A stretch of 44,254 nucleotides of DNA, taken from assembly GCA_029288775.1 (NCBI GenBank), contig JARIGQ010000005.1, positions 1 to 44,254 of the forward strand, in the 5' to 3' direction. The position numbers and the translations under genes were made by a program. The DNA is from Candidatus Nomurabacteria bacterium (GTDB taxonomy: Bacteria; Patescibacteriota; Minisyncoccia; Phycocordibacterales; UBA5272). The notes below the pieces were generated by a model. It did no database searches and had not been told where the DNA came from. It saw only the letters and a program-made list of their open reading frames with translations. Below are positions 1-8,081 of this stretch, piece after piece. The first letter of the stretch is position 1. Every line of letters starts with the position of its first letter.

Positions 1-30
1 GAAAAAGCCGGCGTATACGCCGGCTTTTTC
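1..30. terminator. Bidirectional intrinsic terminator
   Basis: A perfect 30-bp palindrome (arms GAAAAAGCCGGCGTA / TACGCCGGCTTTTTC) with a T-run on either strand. It lies just past the stop codon of the minus-strand gene at 46-585, so it probably ends that transcript and also one arriving from the left of the window. Confidence 0.85.
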
Positions 31-45
31 TTTACTACTTAAAAG

Positions 46-585
46 TTACTTTGTGGTAAGACTCTCAAGCATTGTCACTACTTGATCATGAAGCGATTTC
101 TTGTTCTCCACCACCATAAGCCATGCCCCATTGCCTACCTGCCCTACATGCCATTCGCTATTTCCTCCTTCAGCAAGCGTCCACGTTACCCCTCCAAGAG
201 ACGTCGTACCTGTAACCATAACCGTTGGAACAGACTTTGCGATTATATTCTGGATGTAATCAGCAGACGAATAGCCACGCGCACCTTCATAACTCATATA
301 CACTGCCGCAAAAAGTACATCATTATTCTTAATCGTAACAAGCGCGTCATCCATGGAAAGCGTGGATGTTGCCGTAGCTGGTACGTCCATGCTGTAAACC
401 AAATCATTTTCTCCCTCAAATATTCGAGTCACCTTTCCGCTTATCATCGTAGTTGAAGTAGACTTAACCATTGCCTGAGGAGCTTTGGTCTTGTGATGTC
501 TCATGTACATAAACGATCCTGCAACCACGATAATGAGCCCTAGCACGCTTAATAAAATAGCCTTGTATGTTTTGATGCTTTCCAT
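46..585 (-). CDS. Membrane-anchored hypothetical protein
   Basis: An unrecognised protein of 179 aa. One hydrophobic segment near the N-terminus (about residues 8-26, YKAILLSVLGLIIVVAGSFM) is followed by a basic stretch (MRHHKTK) and a roughly 140-residue soluble domain with no motif I can name. The likely topology is a single N-terminal anchor with the domain outside the membrane. I start at ATG 585. The ORF track starts at a TTG (594), which would have GGGAGAAG about 8 nt upstream, but a TATACT -10 box overlaps that region and ends 9 nt before ATG 585, in line with other genes here. The gene is monocistronic and ends at the hairpin at 1-30. Confidence 0.7.
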   Translation of the reverse strand: MESIKTYKAILLSVLGLIIVVAGSFMYMRHHKTKAPQAMVKSTSTTMISGKVTRIFEGENDLVYSMDVPATATSTLSMDDALVTIKNNDVLFAAVYMSYEGARGYSSADYIQNIIAKSVPTVMVTGTTSLGGVTWTLAEGGNSEWHVGQVGNGAWLMVVENKKSLHDQVVTMLESLTTK

Positions 586-649
586 AATGCCCAAAGTATA
601 CTCTTCTCCCTAAAGCGCGCAAAAACACGCAAAAAAGCGATTGTAAAGC

Positions 650-2686
650 CTATTTCTCTGTTTTCGAAAGCTTTTCCTTAAGCACCGTAAGCTCATCACG
701 CAAAATTGCCGCAGTTTCAAAGTCCAAAATCTTCACCGCTTCTTTCATTGCTTTTTCCTTAAGCTTAATAAGCTTGTCTGGATTTTTCTTAAAGAGCTTT
801 TCGTCAATCGAGAGTTCCATGTTGACCGCTTTTGCATGCTCGCTTTGCAACTCTTCGGTAATATCCTTGATATTTTTCTGAATCGTAGTTGGTGTAATAT
901 CATGCTCTTTGTTGTAATTCTCTTGAATCGTACGGCGACGATTCGTTTCGTCAATCGCTCGCTGCAAACTGCCGGTCATCACATCCGCATACAAAATTAC
1001 ACGACCATTAACGTTTCGCGCCGCGCGCCCAATAGTCTGAATGAGTGAAGTTTCGGAGCGTAAAAACCCTTCCTTATCCGCATCCAAAATACCGATAAGG
1101 GTCACTTCCGGGAGATCCAATCCTTCACGAAGCAGGTTCACTCCGACCAAACAATCAAACCCTCCTTTACGAAAATTGGTAAGAATTTGAATGCGTTCTA
1201 TTGTCTTAATGTCGCTGTGTAAATATTCCGCTTTCACTCCCTGTTCCTTCAAGTACTCGGACAAGTTTTCTGCCATCTTCTTGGTAAGTGTAGTTGCAAT
1301 CACGCGACCACCCTTCTTAATATCTGCAACTGCCTCTTTAATGAAATGATGCACCTGCCCTTCATAGCCGCCTTTTTCTTCAACTGGCTTTAATTCAAGA
1401 CGCGGATCGAGTAATCCAGTAGGACGAATAATCTGTTCCACCACCTGAGCTGATTCCTTGCGCTCATATTCACCCGGCGTTGCCGAAACATAAATAGTTT
1501 GTGCAACACGCGTCTCGAACTCTTCATAGCGAAGCGGACGGTTGTCCTTAGCCGAAGGTAGGCGAAAACCGTATTCCACAAGCGTTTGTTTGCGCGATTG
1601 ATCTCCTGCATACATACCATGGAGCTGCGGAAGTGTTACGTGAGATTCATCGATAACTGTAAGAAAATCCGGCTTGCCATCTGCGGTATGTGGAAAATAT
1701 TCCAAAAGCGTGTCTGGTGCTTCACCTGGCTGCTTACCCGAAAGATGGCGTGAGTAGTTTTCAATACCCTGGCAAAAACCAACCTCGCGAATCATGGCAA
1801 CATCATAGCGGGTGCGACGCTTCAAGCGTTCTGCTTCCAAAATTTTGCCATCATGGTCAAGTTCTAGAAGGCGTTCCTTGAGTTCCGCTTCAATGGTTTG
1901 TATTGCGCGCTCGCGAGTAGGCACATCGGAAATAAAGTGCTTCGCTGGGAAAATAAAATAATCATCCACCACAGAAAGCACTTTCATGGATACAGGATCT
2001 ACTGTTTGCAAGTGAGAAACCTTACCTCCAGCAATTTCTATCTGAAGCATGATCGTCTCCGAAATGGGCATGATGTCAATACGATTTCCTAGTGCACGAA
2101 AGGTACCGGGTGAAAGATCAGCATTCGTACGTTCATAATAAATATTGACGAACTTCTGCATCAAATCAACTTTAGTTGCCTTATCCCCAACTGAGATACG
2201 CATATTCTCCCGCTCATAATCCTTTGGACTACCGAGACCGTAAATACACGAAACAGAAGCAACAATGATGGTATCCTTGCGAGTAAGAAGCGCCTGAGTG
2301 GACGCATGACGTAAACGATCGATTTCTTCATTGATCTGTGCATCCTTTTCGATATACGTATCTGTGACCGGCATATATGCTTCCGGCTGATAATAGTCGT
2401 AGTAGGACACGAAATAGTGCACTGCCGCGTCTGGAAAGAAAGTACGAAACTCTTGGGCAAGTTGCGCGGCAAGTGTTTTGTTATGCGCAATAACAAGCGT
2501 TGGTTTTTGCATATGCTGAATCACGTTTGCAATCGTAAACGTCTTTCCCGTACCAGTAGCACCCAAAAGGGTTTGTTTATCAAGACCTTTTTGAAGTCCT
2601 TCAACCAAGGCGGAAATAGCCTTCGGCTGATCTCCTGCCGGCGTAAATCCTTTTATTTGAAATGTTCCTTCGCTTCTCCTTGACAT
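650..2686 (-). CDS. uvrB: Excinuclease ABC subunit B
   Basis: UvrB is the damage-verification helicase of nucleotide excision repair; it is loaded by UvrA and recruits UvrC. The 678-residue product has normal family length. Walker A (GATGTGKT) lies near the N-terminus, followed by the beta-hairpin region that clamps DNA (YYDYYQPEAYMP), a Walker B-like IDESH, helicase motifs V/VI (GLDLPEV, QTIGRAARN) and a C-terminal UVR motif (DFETAAILRDEL) that binds UvrC. I use ATG 2686 rather than the GTG at 2710, because the extended -10 box (TGGTATAAT) covers the GTG region and would place the transcript start only a few nt before ATG 2686. uvrA and uvrC are not in the window. Confidence 0.97.
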   Translation of the reverse strand: MSRRSEGTFQIKGFTPAGDQPKAISALVEGLQKGLDKQTLLGATGTGKTFTIANVIQHMQKPTLVIAHNKTLAAQLAQEFRTFFPDAAVHYFVSYYDYYQPEAYMPVTDTYIEKDAQINEEIDRLRHASTQALLTRKDTIIVASVSCIYGLGSPKDYERENMRISVGDKATKVDLMQKFVNIYYERTNADLSPGTFRALGNRIDIMPISETIMLQIEIAGGKVSHLQTVDPVSMKVLSVVDDYFIFPAKHFISDVPTRERAIQTIEAELKERLLELDHDGKILEAERLKRRTRYDVAMIREVGFCQGIENYSRHLSGKQPGEAPDTLLEYFPHTADGKPDFLTVIDESHVTLPQLHGMYAGDQSRKQTLVEYGFRLPSAKDNRPLRYEEFETRVAQTIYVSATPGEYERKESAQVVEQIIRPTGLLDPRLELKPVEEKGGYEGQVHHFIKEAVADIKKGGRVIATTLTKKMAENLSEYLKEQGVKAEYLHSDIKTIERIQILTNFRKGGFDCLVGVNLLREGLDLPEVTLIGILDADKEGFLRSETSLIQTIGRAARNVNGRVILYADVMTGSLQRAIDETNRRRTIQENYNKEHDITPTTIQKNIKDITEELQSEHAKAVNMELSIDEKLFKKNPDKLIKLKEKAMKEAVKILDFETAAILRDELTVLKEKLSKTEK

Positions 2687-2698
2687 GGCTAATAAACA

Positions 2699-2704
2699 AT
2701 TATA
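2699..2704 (-). promoter_or_regulatory. uvrB extended -10 box
   Basis: TATAAT preceded by TGG (extended -10), ending 12 nt before ATG 2686. No Shine-Dalgarno follows, so the predicted leader is about 5 nt or less. Confidence 0.6.
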
Positions 2705-2754
2705 CCACACAACTCGCTTCCTTTCTTAGGGAGGTGGCCGGGAAGAAGAGTATC

Positions 2755-3999
2755 CTAAAGTGTGTAGTAACGTTTAATAAAGTTTTCCTTAAACTCCATA
2801 AACCTTCCCTCTTCCAAAGCGACGCGTGCAGTATCAACCAGGGTCGTTAGAAATTTCAGATTATGAATAGAAGCAATCGTACCGGCAAGCATTTCATCTG
2901 CACGGAAAAGATGAGAGAGATAACTTTTTGTAAACTGATGCGTATACCATGAAGGATCATCCGATACCGGCGACATGTCTTCCCTGTATTTTGCATTCGT
3001 GATATTGATACGACCATCGAGTGTATAGAGTGAACCATTGCGTCCAATACGCGTGGGCGCAACGCAATCAAATGTATCAATTCCATTTTCGATGGCCAAC
3101 AACATATCTATGGGTTCTCCAATTCCAAGTAGATGACGAGGTTTTCCCTCTGGTAATTCTTCACACACCCATTTAACGGCAGTTGCCATGTCATCTTTTG
3201 TAAAGCTTCCGCCAATCCCATAGCCATCAAACTCCATCGCGCCAAGTGTTCGCGCGGATTCACGACGAAGTTCCTCATACGCACCACCTTGCACCACGCC
3301 ATAGAGCGCTTGTACTTCGCCGGTTGCCGCCGAGGCTCCCAATCTTTTGTGCTCATCCAAGCTTCGCTTTGCCCATCTGTGGGTACGGTCCATCGCTTCT
3401 CTTTGATATGCAATCGGCGCAAGCGGACTCGTACATTCATCAAATGCAAAAAAGATATCCGCACCTAAGTTGTGTTGTATCTGCATGCTTCGTTCCGGAG
3501 TGAAGCGATGCTCAGACCCATCAATCACTGACTTGAATGTCACACCATCTTCATCGATCTTAGCGAGCTTTTCATGAACGCTTTCATTCTGAGCTTCTTT
3601 TTCATCCCGTATACTCAGCTCCACTTCGGCACGAGAAATTTCTTCAGATGTAGCAATCTTGGATACTCCGTGACCGAGCGCTTGGCCAAGTGAAAATACT
3701 TGAAACCCTCCGGAATCGGTAAAAGATGGACCCGACCACCCCATCATCTTTGAAAATCCACCGTGCTTCTGTACGATCTCATCTCCAGGCTCCAAATAAA
3801 GATGATAGGTATTGGCAAGCACCGCTTGAGCACCCACAGCATCCTTTACTTGTTCAGAGGTGAGCGCTTTTACAGTCGCCTTGGTCCCTACCGTAATAAA
3901 AGCGGGGGTATGAATATCTCCGTGAGGAGTATGAATGATACCAGTACGCGCAAGAGGTGCTTCTTCTGATTTTTTTGTAATCTCAAACGAAAAAGACAT
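2755..3999 (-). CDS. tgt: tRNA-guanine transglycosylase, zinc ligands missing
   Basis: Tgt exchanges guanine-34 of GUN-anticodon tRNAs for a queuine precursor. The 414 residues show the substrate-pocket motif (DSGGFQVFSL), the GIGEP loop and the nucleophile region (FDCVAPTRIGRNG). An acidic stretch of about 45 residues after the first active-site motif (starting EISRAEVELSI) makes the protein a little longer than E. coli Tgt. The odd point is the zinc site: the family's C-x-C-x2-C...H motif reads PSWYTHQF here, with all three cysteines gone and only the distal His (ASIHNL) kept. The start ATG has a TAGGAT -10 box ending exactly 6 nt upstream, so the mRNA is probably leaderless. No other queuosine genes are in the window; the base may be salvaged. 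Confidence 0.95.
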   Translation of the reverse strand: MSFSFEITKKSEEAPLARTGIIHTPHGDIHTPAFITVGTKATVKALTSEQVKDAVGAQAVLANTYHLYLEPGDEIVQKHGGFSKMMGWSGPSFTDSGGFQVFSLGQALGHGVSKIATSEEISRAEVELSIRDEKEAQNESVHEKLAKIDEDGVTFKSVIDGSEHRFTPERSMQIQHNLGADIFFAFDECTSPLAPIAYQREAMDRTHRWAKRSLDEHKRLGASAATGEVQALYGVVQGGAYEELRRESARTLGAMEFDGYGIGGSFTKDDMATAVKWVCEELPEGKPRHLLGIGEPIDMLLAIENGIDTFDCVAPTRIGRNGSLYTLDGRINITNAKYREDMSPVSDDPSWYTHQFTKSYLSHLFRADEMLAGTIASIHNLKFLTTLVDTARVALEEGRFMEFKENFIKRYYTL

Positions 4000-4005
4000 A
4001 AAAGT

Positions 4006-4011
4006 ATCCTA
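4006..4011 (-). promoter_or_regulatory. tgt -10 box, leaderless promoter
   Basis: TAGGAT, with an upstream TGT forming an extended -10, ends 6 nt before the tgt ATG. The predicted transcript begins at or next to the start codon. Confidence 0.65.
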
Positions 4012-4050
4012 ACACAATCTGAAGAGGTTAGCTCGAAATACTGAACACAA

Positions 4051-4078
4051 TGGACAAGTATCAAAAAAGCTGTAGGAT
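4051..4078 (+). promoter_or_regulatory. Promoter of small-ORF cassette (TGGACA-16-TAGGAT)
   Basis: The -35 TGGACA (4051-4056) and -10 TAGGAT (4073-4078) are 16 bp apart, 21 nt upstream of an ORF with a strong Shine-Dalgarno. Unlike tgt on the other strand, this gives a leader long enough to carry a ribosome-binding site. Confidence 0.65.
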
Positions 4079-4099
4079 AGTCAAAGAAGGAGGAACTCT

Positions 4100-4279
4100 A
4101 TGAACCTATTACATGTTCTTATGGGAGTAGGCGCGTTCGCGCTTCTCCTTGTTGGTGCCGCCATGTACTGCGTGCGTGATACGGACGGCTTTGGCTTTTC
4201 TGGCAATCGTGGAAAGAAAAAGGAGGAAAGATGGTCCGCTTTCGAGGATTCACCCAAGGAAGCCAGGCAATCTTCCTAA
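4100..4279 (+). CDS. Small single-helix membrane protein (59 aa)
   Basis: Too short for the ORF track. A strong ribosome-binding site (AAGGAGG, 6 nt before ATG) starts a 59-residue protein with one hydrophobic helix (about residues 4-22, LHVLMGVGAFALLLVGAAMY), then a charged tail containing GKKKEE. The function is unknown. Its last 49 nt overlap the next ORF in another frame, and the second ORF's Shine-Dalgarno lies inside this coding region, so the two are probably translationally coupled. Higher GC and Shine-Dalgarno use set it apart from tgt and the malic enzyme on the other strand. Confidence 0.65.
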   Translation: MNLLHVLMGVGAFALLLVGAAMYCVRDTDGFGFSGNRGKKKEERWSAFEDSPKEARQSS

Positions 4280-4449
4280 TCGACGGCCAAGAAAAAGCAA
4301 TTGCCCAAGACGAACTTCGCAGGCGCCGCACCGAACTCATTCGGGGACATGTCCGCAAAGGTACATGTCCGGAAGCTGAGGAATACAAGTTCGCGCTCGA
4401 GCGCTGGCCAGGCACTAAACTCCATTCGGCAATAACCAAGAAAAAATGA
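4231..4449 (+). CDS. Small basic hypothetical protein (72 aa)
   Basis: A 72-residue, Arg/Lys-rich protein with no family I recognise (begins MVRFRGFTQGSQAIF, ends AITKKK). AAGGAGG lies 4 nt before the ATG, within the upstream small ORF. The stop codon TGA sits at the foot of the terminator hairpin. It forms a two-gene cassette with the preceding membrane ORF, having its own promoter and terminator. Confidence 0.7.
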   Translation: MVRFRGFTQGSQAIFLIDGQEKAIAQDELRRRRTELIRGHVRKGTCPEAEEYKFALERWPGTKLHSAITKKK

Positions 4450-4475
4450 CCCCTTTTTCGGGGTCATTTCTTTTA
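4446..4475. terminator. Bidirectional terminator
   Basis: Hairpin ATGACCCC / GGGGTCAT with a 6-nt loop and T-rich flanks on both strands. It separates the plus-strand cassette from the malic enzyme gene converging from the right. Confidence 0.85.
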
Positions 4476-4482
4476 TTTGAAC

Positions 4483-5622
4483 TTACTCAACCGTCGAAGC
4501 AATCACATCCACCAACTCCTTATCAAACATTGTCGGTAGAATATTTTCTTGATCTGGATTTTTGACATGACCCGCAAGCGCAAGCGCAGCTTTGGTAAAC
4601 GTCGTAATCTCAAATTGCTTGATACCTTTTGCAAGCGCTCCTTTAAATAATCCCGGAAAAATAAGCGAATTGTTGAGCTGATTTGGAAAGTCACTACGAC
4701 CTGTTGCAATCACGGCAACACCTGCTTCGCGAGCTACATCTGGCATAATCTCAGGAATCGGATTTGCAAGTGCAAACACAATCGGATCCTTGCGCATGGT
4801 GGCAACCATCTCAGAAGTAAGTGCCCCCGCTTTTGATACACCTACGAAAATATCAGCATCTTTAACCGCATCTGCAAGCTGCCCTTCAGAAGCATTTGCA
4901 ACCGAAGCTTTGAGAAGTTCCTGCTTTTCTTTAGTGAGGTCTGCCCGTCCTGCATGAATGATTCCCTTGCTGTCACAAAAAAGTATATTTAGAAATCCGT
5001 ACGCAAGGAGAAGGCGTGAGGTTGATACTCCGGCGGCCCCAACGCCATTTACAACGATTTTAATATCCTTCCCCTCGCGTCCTGTTACTTTGAGTGCATT
5101 AATGATGCCCGCAAGTACAACTGTTGCCGTCCCCCACTGATCGTCATGCATAACCGGAATAGAAAGCTCCTTACGCAAACGTTCTTCAATTTCAAAACAC
5201 TTTGGCGCTTGAATATCTTCGAGATTAACCGCACCAAAAACAGGCGCAATCTGCTTCACTGCTTTAATGATTTCTTCTGTATCCTGAGTATCCAAACAAA
5301 TTGGAAAAGCATCCACTCCAGCAAAACTCTTAAGTATTGCAGCCTTCCCCTCCATCACCGGAATTGCAGCAAGCGCACCAAGATTGCCGAGTCCTAAAAT
5401 TGCAGAACCATCAGATACAATCGCAACCGTATTTCGCTTAATTGTATACTCGCGCGCAAGCGACGGATCACGTCCGATCTCACGCGAGATCTCGGCAATA
5501 CCTGGCGTATATGCGCGAGAGAGATCGTCTCTATTTTCCATAGGAACCTTAACTTTGGTTTCTATTTTTCCGTGATGAAGAGCATGCAATTCCATCGCTT
5601 CCTTGTTGTAATCGTGTGACAT
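4483..5622 (-). CDS. NAD(P)-dependent malic enzyme
   Basis: Decarboxylates malate to pyruvate with reduction of NAD(P), a typical isolated link to pyruvate in reduced genomes. The product is 379 residues (the compact bacterial form). The N-terminal catalytic domain shows YTPGIAEISREI, SDGSAILGLGNLG, the catalytic lysine region (MEGKAAIL) and the metal-binding stretch (NLEDIQAPKCFEIEE). The nucleotide-binding fold has VVNGVGAAGVS. I prefer ATG 5622 to the GTG one codon upstream, because TATGCT ends exactly 6 nt before that ATG. Cofactor preference cannot be read from the sequence. Confidence 0.94.
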   Translation of the reverse strand: MSHDYNKEAMELHALHHGKIETKVKVPMENRDDLSRAYTPGIAEISREIGRDPSLAREYTIKRNTVAIVSDGSAILGLGNLGALAAIPVMEGKAAILKSFAGVDAFPICLDTQDTEEIIKAVKQIAPVFGAVNLEDIQAPKCFEIEERLRKELSIPVMHDDQWGTATVVLAGIINALKVTGREGKDIKIVVNGVGAAGVSTSRLLLAYGFLNILFCDSKGIIHAGRADLTKEKQELLKASVANASEGQLADAVKDADIFVGVSKAGALTSEMVATMRKDPIVFALANPIPEIMPDVAREAGVAVIATGRSDFPNQLNNSLIFPGLFKGALAKGIKQFEITTFTKAALALAGHVKNPDQENILPTMFDKELVDVIASTVE

Positions 5623-5628
5623 CACACT

Positions 5629-5634
5629 AGCATA
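5629..5634 (-). promoter_or_regulatory. Malic enzyme -10 box, leaderless promoter
   Basis: TATGCT with an upstream TGA (extended -10) ends 6 nt before ATG 5622; no Shine-Dalgarno is present. Confidence 0.6.
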
Positions 5635-5711
5635 TCACGCTCAGCTTGAAGAAAAAGAATTTTGCTTTTTAGCCAGAAAAACTATACTTTTGAAAATATG
5701 CTTCTTGAACA

Positions 5712-7148
5712 TTATGCATAAATATCCTCGGCGGTTACCTTTTTACCATCTATTGTATATATGCCATCTACTTTTCTGACATAGATAGGAAGTTCAGGAT
5801 GAGTTTGCTTTGCATACTCGATTGCCTTCTGGAGTCCTGTTCTTTTTCTGGTGACGAATAATGTCTTTGGCTCAATACCCATATCGTTTCTGATTTCTTC
5901 CGAGGAATTAATGATGGAATCGCCATACAATTTCTTGTACTCCGGCATTTTCTTCTCCTCTTCTTCCTTTGAGGCAAACATTTCTCTTACTTCATCTCCC
6001 GGAAAATAAGATTCTCCTTGAGCTATCGCAGCTTCATCCAAAAGAATGCCTTTAATCTCTGGTTTATGAACTATAGATTCATTGTGCTGCGTGCTAGCTC
6101 TCCGTATCGCATCGGTTTCCGCAACGCGGGCAAACTCGCCTTTTGCATCTTTTTGGAGCGTACCGTGAAATTCTTCCTTGCGGTGACGAGCGTCTCCAGA
6201 GGCAACTGTCCCTTCATCTTTGTCATAGGACGCAATAAGCTTGCCATCTAAAATATAGCCGAAAGGATAGAACATGTCCTGCCCCGCGCGTGTCTCTACG
6301 CTAAGCACTGAAGCAGACAGATCCGGCTGCTTAGTCAAAATAATATCCGTCTTTTCCTTGGCTGTTAGCTTGTTAGTATTGGCTTCCTCATTATTCATAG
6401 ACGTGCTTCCCATATGCCATCCATCAAGTGGAATGGTATGGACCACGACAGCATTTGATTCCTTTGCGAGCTTTGCAATATCAAGCTCTCCTTTTTCCAT
6501 AGAAAGAAAAGTATTACGAATCGCTTCGCGAGAATTTTTATTACTAGTGCGCGTTTTTTCTAATAAGGCTTTCTTAGCACTCTCATATATCTTTTGCCCT
6601 TCGACGTCGTTTCCTTGTAGGTCTTCCTTCCTGTGCGCAAGGTTTGCTTGAGCTCTTTGTTTCAATTCTTTTATCTTTTCTTCCTGAGATGCAAGAGCTT
6701 GTGCCTCTGCTTCTTTTTGCAGTGCCACCTTCTTCAATTCATCAGCAATCGGATCGTGCACTACTTTGTACTTTAATTTTTGAAAAAAATTTCGTCCTTG
6801 CTGTTCTTGCTGTAATGCTTGTTCTTTTGATGAAAACGTATCAAAACGAGTGGTAATTTCAGTGTGCTCTTTCATAAGTGGAGCAACACTACTTTCAACA
6901 TAGGAGACTGTTTGATCTTCAGTTGATTGAAGGAGTGCTTGCAGTTTTTCTTTGCGCACTTTCTCTTGTTCGCGGATTTCTTTGCGTTTATTCCAAACCT
7001 TCTGTGCTTCTACTTTTCGGCGGGGATCTTCGTAGCGCGCTTTCAATTCCTGTTCGCGGCGCCGAAGCTCAAGCTCAGTTGGTTGAGCTTGAGGTGCAGC
7101 CACCTCTGCATCACCCTTATCTCCTTCAAGTCGATCAGGGCTAAACAT
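5712..7148 (-). CDS. Coiled-coil hypothetical protein coupled to fba
   Basis: 478 residues with no family I can name. Residues 20 to about 210 are strongly charged and heptad-like (e.g. RRREQELKARYEDPRRK), predicting long coiled coils. The C-terminal half is globular and includes HTIPLDGWHMGSTSMN, followed by an acidic region and a final small domain (YVRKVDGIYTIDGKK). No signal peptide or membrane helix is seen, so it is probably cytoplasmic. The start codon follows the fba stop with one base between (TAACATG), so the two are translationally coupled in one operon. Whether the protein has anything to do with the aldolase is unknown. Confidence 0.8.
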   Translation of the reverse strand: MFSPDRLEGDKGDAEVAAPQAQPTELELRRREQELKARYEDPRRKVEAQKVWNKRKEIREQEKVRKEKLQALLQSTEDQTVSYVESSVAPLMKEHTEITTRFDTFSSKEQALQQEQQGRNFFQKLKYKVVHDPIADELKKVALQKEAEAQALASQEEKIKELKQRAQANLAHRKEDLQGNDVEGQKIYESAKKALLEKTRTSNKNSREAIRNTFLSMEKGELDIAKLAKESNAVVVHTIPLDGWHMGSTSMNNEEANTNKLTAKEKTDIILTKQPDLSASVLSVETRAGQDMFYPFGYILDGKLIASYDKDEGTVASGDARHRKEEFHGTLQKDAKGEFARVAETDAIRRASTQHNESIVHKPEIKGILLDEAAIAQGESYFPGDEVREMFASKEEEEKKMPEYKKLYGDSIINSSEEIRNDMGIEPKTLFVTRKRTGLQKAIEYAKQTHPELPIYVRKVDGIYTIDGKKVTAEDIYA

Positions 7149-7149
7149 G

Positions 7150-8040
7150 TTACTGCATGTACAACTTCATCTTCGCACGCACAACTTCCTTCATCTTTTC
7201 CTGTCCTTCCTTACCGAATTTGTATGGCGCAACTTCATTTGGATGCTCCGCTAAAAATTCCATCTCACCATCTCGAAAAGCTTTGCGAATTTCCGTGTTA
7301 ATATGCACAATCGTAATCCCCGCATCAATTGCCGCTTTCAAATCTTCATCGGTATTACCACTAGCCCCATGAAGCACCATAGGCACATCGATTACTTTTC
7401 TAATTTCCTGCAGACGATCAATGTGAAGCTTTGGCTCTGGTGCATCAGTGAGCATGCCGTGAACATTGCCAATTGCTGGAGCGAACATATCAATACCGGT
7501 TCTAATTACAAAATCCTTGGCTTGTTCTACGGTAGTAAGATTCGCTTCACTTACTCCTTCAGGAAGGGTTGCATTTAACGATGATGACTGGCCGATATAC
7601 CCAAGCTCGGCTTCTACCAGCACGCGTTTTCCTGTCTTTTCTTCATAGAGACGCACCGCATCTACCGCAGCTTTTACAAGAGCTACATTTTCTTCATAGG
7701 GCAATTTGGCACCATCGACAATCACGCTATCATACCCCGCTTCGATTGCCTCCATAACTTTTGGAAGAGAATATGTATGGTCGGCATTCAAAAAAATCGG
7801 AACAGCATATTCCTGATTAAGTTCATCAATCACCTTACGCACCATAGTCACTCCCATATATTCACGTTCGCCTTCAGAAACGCCAATAATAACTGGCTGA
7901 TCCAATTCTTGCGCAACCTCGCAAATAGCGCGCGCCTGATCCAAATTGGAAACATTGAAATGAGCGAGGGCTTTTCCCTTTTCCTTATAAGCAAGAATCG
8001 TATCTATGTAAGTGTCCCCTTGTGGCGTTAGATGCATCAT
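7150..8040 (-). CDS. fba: Class II fructose-bisphosphate aldolase
   Basis: Splits fructose 1,6-bisphosphate into dihydroxyacetone phosphate and glyceraldehyde 3-phosphate (zinc-dependent class II family). The product is 296 residues. Zinc-ligand and active-site motifs are visible: LNADHTYSL, VEAELGYIG, LHGASG and HINTEIRKAF. The ORF track begins 23 codons too early; I start at ATG 8040, because TATACT ends 8 nt upstream and the extra N-terminal residues would be encoded by the promoter. The divergent neighbour is a PfkB kinase, and the downstream gene is the coupled coiled-coil protein. Confidence 0.94.
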   Translation of the reverse strand: MMHLTPQGDTYIDTILAYKEKGKALAHFNVSNLDQARAICEVAQELDQPVIIGVSEGEREYMGVTMVRKVIDELNQEYAVPIFLNADHTYSLPKVMEAIEAGYDSVIVDGAKLPYEENVALVKAAVDAVRLYEEKTGKRVLVEAELGYIGQSSSLNATLPEGVSEANLTTVEQAKDFVIRTGIDMFAPAIGNVHGMLTDAPEPKLHIDRLQEIRKVIDVPMVLHGASGNTDEDLKAAIDAGITIVHINTEIRKAFRDGEMEFLAEHPNEVAPYKFGKEGQEKMKEVVRAKMKLYMQ

Positions 8041-8048
8041 ATCAACAT

Positions 8049-8075
8049 AGTATACCTCAAAGCGCATAGTACAAT
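8049..8075. promoter_or_regulatory. Divergent fba / pfkB promoters
   Basis: Minus-strand -10 TATACT (8049-8054, 8 nt before fba ATG) and plus-strand -10 TACAAT (8070-8075, 6 nt before pfkB ATG) share a 41-bp intergenic region. Both predict leaderless or near-leaderless transcripts. Confidence 0.65.
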
Positions 8076-8081
8076 GAGGAC

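Noticed and set aside
4100-4449. Programmed -1 frameshift joining the two small ORFs
   Set aside because: The frames would allow it and the overlap is A-rich, but no canonical slippery heptamer in the right phase is present, and the second ORF has its own strong ribosome-binding site.
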